Origin: Lachnoclostridium sp.
GTDB lineage: Bacteria; Bacillota_A; Clostridia; Lachnospirales; Lachnospiraceae
Length of the DNA stretch: 9,020 bases
Assembly: GCA_015057755.1 (NCBI GenBank)
Contig: SVDR01000077.1
Location: 1 to 9,020 of the forward strand
Direction of reading: 5' to 3'
A program made the translations under genes and the position numbers. This document shows positions 1 through 6,673 of the stretch, in pieces. Positions within the stretch are counted from its first letter, which is position 1; the number at the start of each line of letters is the position of its first letter. The notes under the pieces were generated by a model. It worked only from the letters and a program-made list of their open reading frames with translations, had not been told where the DNA came from and searched no databases.

Positions 1-583
1 TATAGATACCCATGGAAGCCAGGTTGGACTTCGGGTTCTTCGGTTTCTCCTGGAACTCAGTGATCTTATCGTTCTCGTCAGCTACCATAAGGCCGAAACG
101 AGATGCCTCTTCCCACGGAACTTCCATAACTGCTACGGAGAATTCAGCATTTTTCTCTTTGTGGAAACGTAAGAAATCGCTGTAGTCCTGTTTGCAGATC
201 TGGTCACCGGAAAGAATAATTACGTATTCCGGATCATAGCGCTCGATAAACGGAATGTTCTGGTAAATCGCGTTCGCTGTACCTTTGTACCAGTCAGAAC
301 CGGAAGCTTTCTGGTACGGCGGAAGAACGTGAACACCACCATAGAGACGGTCAAGATCCCACGGCTGTCCGTTTCCGATGTACTCGTTCAGTACCATCGG
401 CTGGTACTGTGTGAGAATACCTACTGTGTCGATACCGGAGTTTACGCAGTTTGAAAGCGGGAAGTCAATAATACGATACTTGCCGCCAAAAGGAACTGCA
501 GGTTTTGCTAACTTCTGTGTCAGAGCATAAAGACGAGAACCCTGGCCACCAGCAAGCAGCATCGCAATCATTTCTTTTGCCAT
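1..583 (-). CDS. glgC: Glucose-1-phosphate adenylyltransferase (ADP-glucose pyrophosphorylase), N-terminal part
   Basis: GlgC makes ADP-glucose and pyrophosphate from ATP and glucose-1-phosphate, the first committed step of bacterial glycogen synthesis, in the cytoplasm. The first 194 codons are present and the C-terminus lies beyond the left edge. The visible part is the nucleotidyltransferase fold: AGGQGSRL at residues 11-18 (nucleotide-binding loop), [19 protein letters not shown] at about 27-45, GTANAIYQN at 101-109, LSGDQICK at 124-131 with the metal-binding-type Asp127, FGLM at 163-166 and EKP at 179-181. The ATG at 581-583 follows an AGGGGGAGAT ribosome binding site at proper spacing. 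The family usually reads SGDHIYK where this protein has SGDQICK, which is a mild oddity. The gene follows hemW on the same strand after an AT-rich gap of 107 bases and probably has its own promoter. The family call is very secure; whether an accessory glgD partner lies outside the window cannot be seen. Confidence 0.96.
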   Translation of the reverse strand, partial: MAKEMIAMLLAGGQGSRLYALTQKLAKPAVPFGGKYRIIDFPLSNCVNSGIDTVGILTQYQPMVLNEYIGNGQPWDLDRLYGGVHVLPPYQKASGSDWYKGTANAIYQNIPFIERYDPEYVIILSGDQICKQDYSDFLRFHKEKNAEFSVAVMEVPWEEASRFGLMVADENDKITEFQEKPKNPKSNLASMGIY

Positions 584-623
584 AATATCTCCCCCTGAAT
601 TTATTTTTAAATCGGTTAGTACA

Positions 624-652
624 ATATTACCACATTTCTTTTGAATTCGATA
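624..652 (-). promoter_or_regulatory. Possible extended -10 promoter for glgC
   Basis: On the minus strand TGGTAATAT (624-632) fits an extended -10 element (TGn plus TAATAT). The -35 region at about 647-652 reads TATCGA and is a poor match to consensus, as is common for extended -10 promoters. Transcription would begin near 617, leaving a leader of about 35 bases before the glgC ATG. I see no convincing hairpin terminator for hemW in the same gap, so read-through from hemW is also possible. Confidence 0.35.
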
Positions 653-690
653 CCCTTTTTGTGAAAAATATTTAATTTTTTAGTCAAAAA

Positions 691-1827
691 TTAATCTTGT
701 AAAAACTGTGCCATAATGTAATTACTGACATCCATGCCGAATTCTGTCAAACAAAAGCGGTCCTTGTCTTTTCCGGCAAATTCTGCTCCGCCTTCCCGAA
801 CCAGCCGTTCCATCAGCCCCGGATAAACGGTCTCCACAGTCACGCCAAACCGTTCTTCGAAGCCCTTTACCGACACGCCTTCCACCAGACGAAGCCCCAC
901 AAAAAAGTATTCTTCCTGCATATCCCGTTCTGTGAGGATCTGTTCGTCGAATCTCCTTCCGTGCGCTCCATTCAGATACGAATCGAGATCACTGTCATTG
1001 CAGAACCGGCTTCCATCTAGATAGGAAGAGGCGCCAAGCCCTAATCCAAGGTACGGAACTCCGGTCCAGTAGCCCACGTTATGTCTGCACTCTTTTCCGG
1101 ACTTCGCGTAATTGGAAATCTCGTAGCGATCATATCCCATATCCTTTAAAATCGCTTTCGTTCTGTGATACATTTCCCGTTCAGAATCTTCATCAGGAAG
1201 CAGACCTTCGCCTCGTCCTTCTCCGTACTTCTCGTAAAACGGAGTTCCCTCTTCGATGATCAGGCTGTAAGCAGAAATATGCTCCGGTTCCAGTTCAGCC
1301 ACACGGATCAATGTCTCCTCCCAGCTATTCACAGTCTGGCCCGGAAGCGCAGACATCAGATCCACATTGATATTGTCAAATCCGCAAGTTCTTGCCAGAC
1401 GGAAGTTCTCCAAAAATTCTTCGTACGTGTGAATCCTTCCAAGCAGTTTCAACTCTGCATCGTCGGCAGACTGAAGACCGAAGCTGATCCGGTTGATACC
1501 TGCCTGCCTATATGCACGCAGCTTCTCTTCAGCTACCGTGCCCGGGTTCGCCTCTATGGAAATTTCTGCTGTTTCTTCTATATAAAATGATTCATGAATC
1601 GCCTGCATGATCCTCAGCATCTGCTCCGCCTCTAATATTGACGGAGTTCCGCCACCAATAAAAACAGAAGAAACACCTCTGCCTTGATACTGTTTTCCCG
1701 CCCAGCGGATCTCCTCCGTCAGTTTTTCCACATATCGCTGCATGGTTTCTTTCGTCTGCGGAAAAGAGAGGAAATCACAGTAAGCACATTTTCTAACGCA
1801 GAAAGGAATGTGAATATATAGTTCCAT
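691..1827 (-). CDS. hemW: Radical SAM family heme chaperone HemW
   Basis: HemW is a cytoplasmic radical-SAM-family protein that binds heme and is thought to deliver it to target proteins; it has often been misnamed oxygen-independent coproporphyrinogen III oxidase (HemN). The 378-residue protein begins MELYIHIPFC. Cys10, Cys14 and Cys17 form the CX3CX2C cluster motif, followed by Asp-Phe where true HemN has another Cys, which favours HemW. GGGTP (58-62) is the SAM-contacting loop. HNVGYW (249-254) fits the HNxxYW motif of HemW proteins. The C-terminal region from about 295 resembles the HemN C-terminal domain. The start at 1827 is chosen because family members begin just before the YIHIPFC block and because AAGGAGTG lies directly upstream. 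The frame stays open for 20 more codons back to an ATG overlapping the lepA stop, but that extension runs through a terminator-like hairpin. The gene lies directly downstream of lepA, the classic lepA-hemW order. Confidence 0.95.
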   Translation of the reverse strand: MELYIHIPFCVRKCAYCDFLSFPQTKETMQRYVEKLTEEIRWAGKQYQGRGVSSVFIGGGTPSILEAEQMLRIMQAIHESFYIEETAEISIEANPGTVAEEKLRAYRQAGINRISFGLQSADDAELKLLGRIHTYEEFLENFRLARTCGFDNINVDLMSALPGQTVNSWEETLIRVAELEPEHISAYSLIIEEGTPFYEKYGEGRGEGLLPDEDSEREMYHRTKAILKDMGYDRYEISNYAKSGKECRHNVGYWTGVPYLGLGLGASSYLDGSRFCNDSDLDSYLNGAHGRRFDEQILTERDMQEEYFFVGLRLVEGVSVKGFEERFGVTVETVYPGLMERLVREGGAEFAGKDKDRFCLTEFGMDVSNYIMAQFLQD

Positions 1828-1833
1828 TTGTTT

Positions 1834-1841
1834 CACTCCTT
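1834..1841 (-). promoter_or_regulatory. Ribosome binding site that fixes the hemW start
   Basis: AAGGAGTG on the minus strand ends six bases before the ATG at 1825-1827. It is the only strong Shine-Dalgarno match in the open frame upstream of the radical SAM cluster, so it favours the 378-residue protein over the 398-residue form that would start at 1887. Confidence 0.75.
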
Positions 1842-1846
1842 GATTG

Positions 1847-1876
1847 AAAAGAAGGGTGCTGCAAATACAGCACCCT
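1847..1876 (-). terminator. Terminator-like hairpin between lepA and hemW
   Basis: On the minus strand GGGTGCTG (1868-1875) and CAGCACCC (1854-1861) form a perfect 8-bp stem, nine with the flanking A-T pair, around the 6-base loop TATTTG. It is followed by TTCTTTTC, a short U-rich run broken by C. This is the shape of an intrinsic terminator just after the lepA stop codon. It sits immediately before the hemW ribosome binding site, so it may act as a partial terminator that lowers hemW expression relative to lepA. I see no clear separate hemW promoter in the short space that remains. Confidence 0.65.
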
Positions 1877-1883
1877 CGTATCA

Positions 1884-3698
1884 TCATTCTTCATCCAGTT
1901 TCAGTACGCTCATGAAGGCCTTCTGCGGAATTTCCACATTACCTACCTGACGCATACGTTTCTTACCTTCCTTCTGTTTCTCAAGAAGTTTCTTCTTACG
2001 AGTGATATCGCCGCCGTAACACTTCGCAAGTACGTCCTTACGAACAGCCTTAACCGTCTCACGGGCAATGATCTTTCCGCCAACTGCTGCCTGGATCGGA
2101 ATTTCAAACAGATGTCTCGGAATCTCGTCTTTTAACTTCTCGCACATTCTTCTGCCGCGCTCATAAGCGTTGCCGGAGAATACGATAAAGGAAAGGGCGT
2201 CCACTTCTTCACGATTGATCAGAATATCCAGCTTCACGAGTTCGGATCTGTCGTATCCCTTTAACTCATAGTCAAAGGACGCATAACCTCTGGATCTGGA
2301 TTTCAGTGCATCGAAGAAGTCGTAAATAATCTCATTTAACGGAAGCTCATATTTGAGCAATGCTCTTGTTCCCTCGATATATTCCATACCAAGATAAACT
2401 CCTCGGCGTTCCTGACAAAGCTGCATGATCGCACCAACGAACTCGGTTGTTACCATGATCTCCGCAGTTACGATCGGCTCTTCCATGTACTCGATCTCAG
2501 CCGGATCCGGCATATTGGTCGGGTTGGTCAGTTCGATCATATCGCCGTTGGTTTTGTGGATTCGGTAAACTACGCTCGGTGCGGTTGTTACGAGATCCAG
2601 ATTGTACTCACGCTCCAGACGCTCCTGAATGATCTCCAGATGGAGAAGACCAAGGAAACCGCAGCGGAAACCAAAACCTAAGGCTACAGAAGTCTCCGGT
2701 TCGAAGAACAGAGACGCGTCGTTTAACTGTAATTTCTCAAGAGCATCACGAAGTTCCGGATATTTGGCACCGTCTGCCGGATAAAGTCCGCAGTAAACCA
2801 TGGAGGTAACTTTCTTGTAACCCGGAAGCGGTTTCTCGCATGGATTCTGACGGTTTGTGATGGTATCACCTACGCGAGTGTCTTTTACATTTTTGATGCT
2901 GGCGGTCAGATAACCAACCATACCTGCAGACAGTTCATCGCACGGGAAGAACTGGCCTGCACCGAACGTACCAACTTCTACTACATCATAAGTTGCACCG
3001 GTCGCCATCATCTTGATCGGAGTACCTTTCTTTACTGTACCTTCTTTTACTCGGAAGAATACAATAACACCGCGGTACGGATCGTAAAGGGAGTCAAAGA
3101 TCAGCGCCTGAAGCGGTGCATCCGGATCACCTTCCGGAGCCGGGATCTTCTCCACGACTGCCTCTAAAACATCTTCGATATTGATACCGTTTTTCGCGGA
3201 GATCTGCGGTGCATCGTGCGCCTCAAGGCCGATCACATCCTCGATCTCGTTGGCAACACGCTCCGGATCTGCACTCGGAAGATCGATCTTGTTGATAACC
3301 GGAAATACTTCCAGGTTGTGATCCAACGCCAGATATACGTTTGCCAGTGTCTGTGCCTCGATACCCTGAGCCGCATCAACTACCAAGATTGCGCCGTCAC
3401 AAGCTGCAAGGCTTCGGGAAACCTCGTAGTTAAAGTCTACGTGGCCTGGGGTGTCAATTAAGTTAAAAATATATTCTTCGCCGTCCTTCGCGCGGTATAC
3501 GGTACGAACCGCCTGGGACTTGATCGTAATACCACGTTCACGCTCCAGATCCATATTATCCAGGACCTGAGACTGCATTTCGCGGCTGGTCAGAAGACCT
3601 GTATGCTCAATGATACGGTCTGCCAGTGTTGATTTGCCATGGTCGATATGGGCAATGATACAAAAATTCCTGATTTTTTCCTGAGAATACTCTGCCAT
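1884..3698 (-). CDS. lepA: Elongation factor 4 (translational GTPase LepA)
   Basis: LepA/EF4 is a ribosome-associated GTPase implicated in back-translocation of stalled ribosomes and in initiation or 30S assembly. The protein is 604 residues, the normal family length. The GTPase motifs are all visible: AHIDHGKS at 16-23 (P-loop), RGITIK at 55-60 (switch I), DTPGH at 82-86 with catalytic His86, and NKIDLP at 136-141. Domain 2 and the EF-G-like domains III and V follow. The LepA-specific C-terminal domain ends with the lysine-rich stretch [20 protein letters not shown] and VEIPQKAF, as expected for the tRNA-contacting tail. The ATG at 3696-3698 has an AGGA site six bases upstream. A promoter can be proposed at 3747-3775 and a terminator follows the stop. 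In Bacillus, lepA lies close downstream of gpr-spoIIP; here two transporter genes on the other strand separate them. Confidence 0.98.
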   Translation of the reverse strand: MAEYSQEKIRNFCIIAHIDHGKSTLADRIIEHTGLLTSREMQSQVLDNMDLERERGITIKSQAVRTVYRAKDGEEYIFNLIDTPGHVDFNYEVSRSLAACDGAILVVDAAQGIEAQTLANVYLALDHNLEVFPVINKIDLPSADPERVANEIEDVIGLEAHDAPQISAKNGINIEDVLEAVVEKIPAPEGDPDAPLQALIFDSLYDPYRGVIVFFRVKEGTVKKGTPIKMMATGATYDVVEVGTFGAGQFFPCDELSAGMVGYLTASIKNVKDTRVGDTITNRQNPCEKPLPGYKKVTSMVYCGLYPADGAKYPELRDALEKLQLNDASLFFEPETSVALGFGFRCGFLGLLHLEIIQERLEREYNLDLVTTAPSVVYRIHKTNGDMIELTNPTNMPDPAEIEYMEEPIVTAEIMVTTEFVGAIMQLCQERRGVYLGMEYIEGTRALLKYELPLNEIIYDFFDALKSRSRGYASFDYELKGYDRSELVKLDILINREEVDALSFIVFSGNAYERGRRMCEKLKDEIPRHLFEIPIQAAVGGKIIARETVKAVRKDVLAKCYGGDITRKKKLLEKQKEGKKRMRQVGNVEIPQKAFMSVLKLDEE

Positions 3699-3746
3699 TT
3701 ACGTTCCTCTCTTCTATCATAAATCTTCTATTGTAATCTATCTTTC

Positions 3747-3775
3747 AATATATCATTTTTTCAGCAGTCATGCAA
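3747..3775 (-). promoter_or_regulatory. Sigma-A-like promoter of lepA
   Basis: On the minus strand TTGCAT (3770-3775) and TATATT (3747-3752) are separated by 17 bases. The -10 is preceded by TGA, making an extended -10 (TGn). The -10 matches consensus at five of six positions and the -35 at three of six. Transcription would begin near 3740, giving a leader of about 42 bases with a Shine-Dalgarno sequence at 3705-3708. Confidence 0.6.
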
Positions 3776-3810
3776 GCAGTTTCCCTGCCCTCTTATGGCA
3801 GATTCTCTGC
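3776..3810 (+). promoter_or_regulatory. Two copies of a 13-bp inverted repeat (GCAG-N5-CTGC), possible operator pair
   Basis: GCAGTTTCCCTGC (3776-3788) and GCAGATTCTCTGC (3798-3810) agree at 11 of 13 positions, and each has perfect 4-bp inverted ends. Their starts are 22 bases apart, about two turns of the helix, so both would face the same side of the DNA. They lie between the -35 boxes of lepA and the first MATE gene, with centres near -73 and -51 relative to the proposed MATE transcription start. This arrangement suits a dimeric regulator binding twice. The lepA -35 box directly touches the left copy, so an effect on lepA is also possible. The regulator is unknown and no candidate gene lies in the window. 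Confidence 0.4.
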
Positions 3811-3819
3811 AAACAAAAT

Positions 3820-3848
3820 TTGACATTATCTCCATTTAGGATTAAACT
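3820..3848 (+). promoter_or_regulatory. Sigma-A-like promoter of the MATE gene pair
   Basis: A consensus TTGACA (3820-3825) is followed after 17 bases by TAAACT (3843-3848), a four-of-six -10. Transcription would start near 3855, about 31 bases before the ATG. TATAAG at 3848-3853 is closer to a -10 in sequence but would be 22 bases from the -35, which is too far. Confidence 0.6.
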
Positions 3849-3885
3849 ATAAGGAATGAGATTATTTTATTCGGGGGGATTATTT

Positions 3886-5244
3886 ATGAGCAGTCCAAAG
3901 AAAACGAAGACTCTGGATATGACCGAAGGCAATATTGCGAAGCTGCTGATCCAGTTCGCGATCCCGCTCCTTCTCGGAAATATTTTCCAGTATCTATACA
4001 ACACCGTGGACAGTCTGGTGGTCGGCAACTTTGTCGGAAAAGAGGCTCTGGCGGCAGTCGGTTCCACCACTTATATCATCAACACTCTGGTTATGTTTTT
4101 CGGCGGTATTTCCGTCGGTGCCAGTGTCATTATCAGCCGGTATTTCGGTGCTCACGACGATGAGACTCTGCACAACGCGATCGAAACTACCATTGCGCTG
4201 ACTTTTGTGGGCAGCATCCTTTGTACTGTTGCCGGCATCGCATTGTCTCCGCTCTTACTGCAGTTTATGGATACTCCAGCCGATGTGCTTCCGCAGTCGT
4301 CTGTTTATCTGCGTATCTATTTCGGAGGTATTACAGGCCTGATGGTCTACAACATGGGTTCCGGTATTCTCCGTGCCGTGGGAGACACCAAGCGTCCGCT
4401 GTACTTCCTGATTTTCTCCAGTATTATGAATATCATTCTGGATCTGCTTTTTGTAGTCGTATTCGGACTTGGTATCGCGGGTGTTGCTTATGCGACCGTC
4501 GTTGCCCAGATGGTATCTGCAATTCTGATATTGCTCCTGCTTACGAAAACGACAGAAAAATATCGTCTGGTATGGAAAGACCTGCATGTGGATATGCAGC
4601 TGACAAAGGAAATCCTTTCTGTCGGATTCCCGGTCGGTCTCCAGCAGGCAGTTACATCTTTCTCTAACGTTTATGTACAGTCCTATATCAACAGTTTCGG
4701 CTCCGCAGGTATGGCGGGCTGGAGCAGTTTTACGAAAATCGACAGCTTTCTGGGTCTTCCGCTCCAGAGTATCGCACAGGCGATCACGACATTCGCAGGT
4801 CAGAACATCGGTGCCAAGAATCTGGACCGTGTCAAAGACGGTGTAAAGACAGCTTTAAAGATCTCCTTCCCGCTGATCTTTGTGATGGCATGCTTCCTGT
4901 ACACATTTGCGCCGCAGCTCGTCTCTCTGTTCAACCGTGATCCGGAAGTTGTCTACTACGGAACTCTGTTCATGAGACTCTGCGTTATGGTTGTTCCGAT
5001 CACCTGCCTTACTCAGATTTTCTCCGGAACCATGCGCGGTGCCGGCAGTGCGAAGATCCCGATGTATATTATGCTGGCTTCCTACGTGGTTTTCCGTCAG
5101 GTATACCTGTTCGTCATGAGCAATGTTGCACATAATCCATACACCATCGGCTTCGGTTACCCGGCAGGCTGGATCCTCTGTGCAGTCCTGACAACCATCG
5201 CTTACAAATTCAGCGGTTGGGAAAAACGCGCCATCAAAAAATAA
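3886..5244 (+). CDS. MATE family multidrug/sodium-type efflux transporter (first of tandem pair)
   Basis: This is a polytopic inner-membrane protein of the MATE (multi-antimicrobial extrusion) family, which exports organic cations, dyes, drugs or metabolites in exchange for Na+ or H+. The 452 residues match the usual family length and leave room for 12 membrane helices in two bundles (about 17-220 and 240-440). Visible family blocks are PLLLGNIFQYLYNTVDSLVV (27-46), the conserved RAVGDTKRPLYF (163-174) leading to NIILD with Asp186, TTFAGQNIGA (301-310) and RGAGSAKIP (384-392). The ATG at 3886 is preferred over one ten codons upstream because GGGGGG (3873-3878) lies seven bases before it. The gene has its own promoter, and the second MATE gene follows after 66 bases, suggesting one operon. 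By hand alignment the two proteins are about two-thirds identical. The family is certain; the substrate cannot be read from sequence. Confidence 0.95.
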   Translation: MSSPKKTKTLDMTEGNIAKLLIQFAIPLLLGNIFQYLYNTVDSLVVGNFVGKEALAAVGSTTYIINTLVMFFGGISVGASVIISRYFGAHDDETLHNAIETTIALTFVGSILCTVAGIALSPLLLQFMDTPADVLPQSSVYLRIYFGGITGLMVYNMGSGILRAVGDTKRPLYFLIFSSIMNIILDLLFVVVFGLGIAGVAYATVVAQMVSAILILLLLTKTTEKYRLVWKDLHVDMQLTKEILSVGFPVGLQQAVTSFSNVYVQSYINSFGSAGMAGWSSFTKIDSFLGLPLQSIAQAITTFAGQNIGAKNLDRVKDGVKTALKISFPLIFVMACFLYTFAPQLVSLFNRDPEVVYYGTLFMRLCVMVVPITCLTQIFSGTMRGAGSAKIPMYIMLASYVVFRQVYLFVMSNVAHNPYTIGFGYPAGWILCAVLTTIAYKFSGWEKRAIKK

Positions 5245-5253
5245 TGTCCGTTC

Positions 5254-5282
5254 GATCGCCAGGGGACTTTCCTCTGGCGATC
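5254..5282 (+). other. Stable hairpin between the two MATE genes
   Basis: GATCGCCAG (5254-5262) pairs perfectly with CTGGCGATC (5274-5282). The stem continues inward with one G-U and two G-C pairs to make 12 bp closed by the 5-base loop ACTTT. No U-run follows, only CTCATCATATTC, so it is not a standard intrinsic terminator. It lies 10 bases after the first stop codon and just before the second gene's ribosome binding site. It could stabilise the upstream mRNA, act as a processing or partial termination point, or set the ratio of the two transporters. Confidence 0.5.
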
Positions 5283-5310
5283 CTCATCATATTCAAAGGA
5301 GGAATTCCCC

Positions 5311-6672
5311 ATGAGTCAAAAACCTGCAAAATCCAGAACCATGGATATGACAGAAGGTTCCATCGTCAAACTGTTAATTGCATTTTCCATCCCGCTGCTT
5401 ATGGGAAATATCTTCCAGCAGCTTTACAACACGGTTGACAGCCTGGTGGTTGGTAATTTTGTCGGAAAAGAGGCGCTGGCCGCTGTCGGCTCTACCGGTC
5501 CAGTCATCAATACACTGATCACATTTTTTAATGGTCTCTCCCTTGGTGCAACTGTCATCATCAGCCGGTATTTCGGTGCCCACGACGATGAAAGACTGCA
5601 TTCCGCGATCGAGACGACGCTGGCTCTGACATTTATCAGCGGTATCCTCTGTACATTCCTCGGAATCTTTGCCGCTCCATGGCTTCTTCGCTTCATGGAC
5701 ACTCCGGAAGATGTTATGCCGGAAGCCTCCACATACCTGCGCATCTATTTCGCCGGTGTTTCCGGACTTCTGCTTTACAACATGGGTTCCGGTATCCTGC
5801 GTGCGGTCGGAGACACAAAACGTCCGTTGTACTTCCTGATCTTTTCCAGCGTTATGAACATTATTCTGGATCTGGTCTTCGTCATTGCGTTCGGTATGGG
5901 TATCGCAGGTGTTGCTTACGCGACGATCATTTCCCAGTTTGTTTCTTCTATTTTGATTCTGATCTTATTGACTAAGAGCAAGGAAAATTACCGATTTGTC
6001 TGGAAAGATCTTCATATTAATCTGCAGTTGGTAAGACAGATCTGCTCCGTTGGAATGCCGGCCGGTCTCCAGCAGGCGATCACCTCATTCTCCAACGTTT
6101 ATGTACAGTCTTACATCAATGGCTTCGGCTCCGGATGCATGGCCGGATGGAGTTCTTATTCAAAAATCGATATGTTCGTCATGCTCCCGATGATGAGCAT
6201 CGCTCAGGCGATCACCACCTTCGCCAGCCAGAACATCGGTGCAGGCAACCTGGAACGTGCCAAAAAAGGCACCCATACAGCCCTTGCCATGTCCATCGGA
6301 ATTGCAGTCAGTATTGCAGCCCTTCTCTGGATCTTTGCTCCGCAGTTTGCGGGACTGTTCAGCCAGGAAAGTGATGTGTCTTACTATTGCGTCCTGTTCC
6401 TGCGACAGAATATTTTCTTCTTCGTGACAAGCTGCGCGACACAGGTATATTCCGGAACACTGCGCGGTGCGGGAAACTCTAAAACACCGATGATCCTGAT
6501 GCTGATTTCCTATGTAGCCTTCCGTCAGGTATACCTGTTCATTGTAAAACAGGTTTGCTACACACCGAGTCTGGTCGGCTTCGGTTATCCTGCAGGCTGG
6601 ATGCTCTGTGCACTCCTCACCACACTGTACTATTGGTTCAGTGGCTGGGACAAGAAAATAAAACTGAATTAA
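5311..6672 (+). CDS. MATE family multidrug/sodium-type efflux transporter (second of tandem pair)
   Basis: A second 453-residue MATE transporter in the inner membrane, collinear with its upstream neighbour apart from one extra residue near the N-terminus. The same blocks appear: NTVDSLVVGNFVGKEALAAV (about 40-59), RAVGDTKRPLYF (164-175), NIILD with Asp187, TTFASQNIGA (302-311) and RGAGNSKTP (385-393). It begins at an ATG eight bases after a near-perfect AAAGGAGG site (5295-5302), stronger than that of the first gene, which suggests efficient translation. It has no evident promoter of its own and probably depends on the one at 3820-3848. Relative to the first copy, residues in the first bundle are about three-quarters identical but those in the second are under 60%, with the helices at about 320-385 most changed. 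This suggests different substrate ranges. The stop codon lies one base from the spoIIP stop codon on the other strand. Confidence 0.95.
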   Translation: MSQKPAKSRTMDMTEGSIVKLLIAFSIPLLMGNIFQQLYNTVDSLVVGNFVGKEALAAVGSTGPVINTLITFFNGLSLGATVIISRYFGAHDDERLHSAIETTLALTFISGILCTFLGIFAAPWLLRFMDTPEDVMPEASTYLRIYFAGVSGLLLYNMGSGILRAVGDTKRPLYFLIFSSVMNIILDLVFVIAFGMGIAGVAYATIISQFVSSILILILLTKSKENYRFVWKDLHINLQLVRQICSVGMPAGLQQAITSFSNVYVQSYINGFGSGCMAGWSSYSKIDMFVMLPMMSIAQAITTFASQNIGAGNLERAKKGTHTALAMSIGIAVSIAALLWIFAPQFAGLFSQESDVSYYCVLFLRQNIFFFVTSCATQVYSGTLRGAGNSKTPMILMLISYVAFRQVYLFIVKQVCYTPSLVGFGYPAGWMLCALLTTLYYWFSGWDKKIKLN

Positions 6673-6673
6673 T

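Noticed and set aside
660..690. AT-rich weak inverted repeat after the hemW stop, considered as a terminator
   Set aside because: The possible stem consists only of A-T pairs and would be unstable; not enough to call a terminator.
1165..1590. A 141-codon open frame antisense to hemW
   Set aside because: It lies wholly within a clear gene and has no start signals or recognisable motifs.
3785..3801. Inverted repeat CTGCC-CTCTTAT-GGCAG between the lepA and MATE promoters
   Set aside because: It is made from the facing halves of the two GCAG-N5-CTGC elements already described, so it is not counted as a separate site.
3848..3853. TATAAG as a -10 box for the MATE operon
   Set aside because: It lies 22 bases from TTGACA; TAAACT at 3843-3848 has the correct 17-base spacing.
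4221..5975. Two similar plus-strand open frames (4221-4667 and 5679-5975) inside the MATE genes, and a similar minus-strand pair (3867-4070 and 5424-5744)
   Set aside because: Their likeness to one another is fully explained by duplication of the MATE genes that contain them; they are rich in Cys, Arg and His, as expected of out-of-frame reading.
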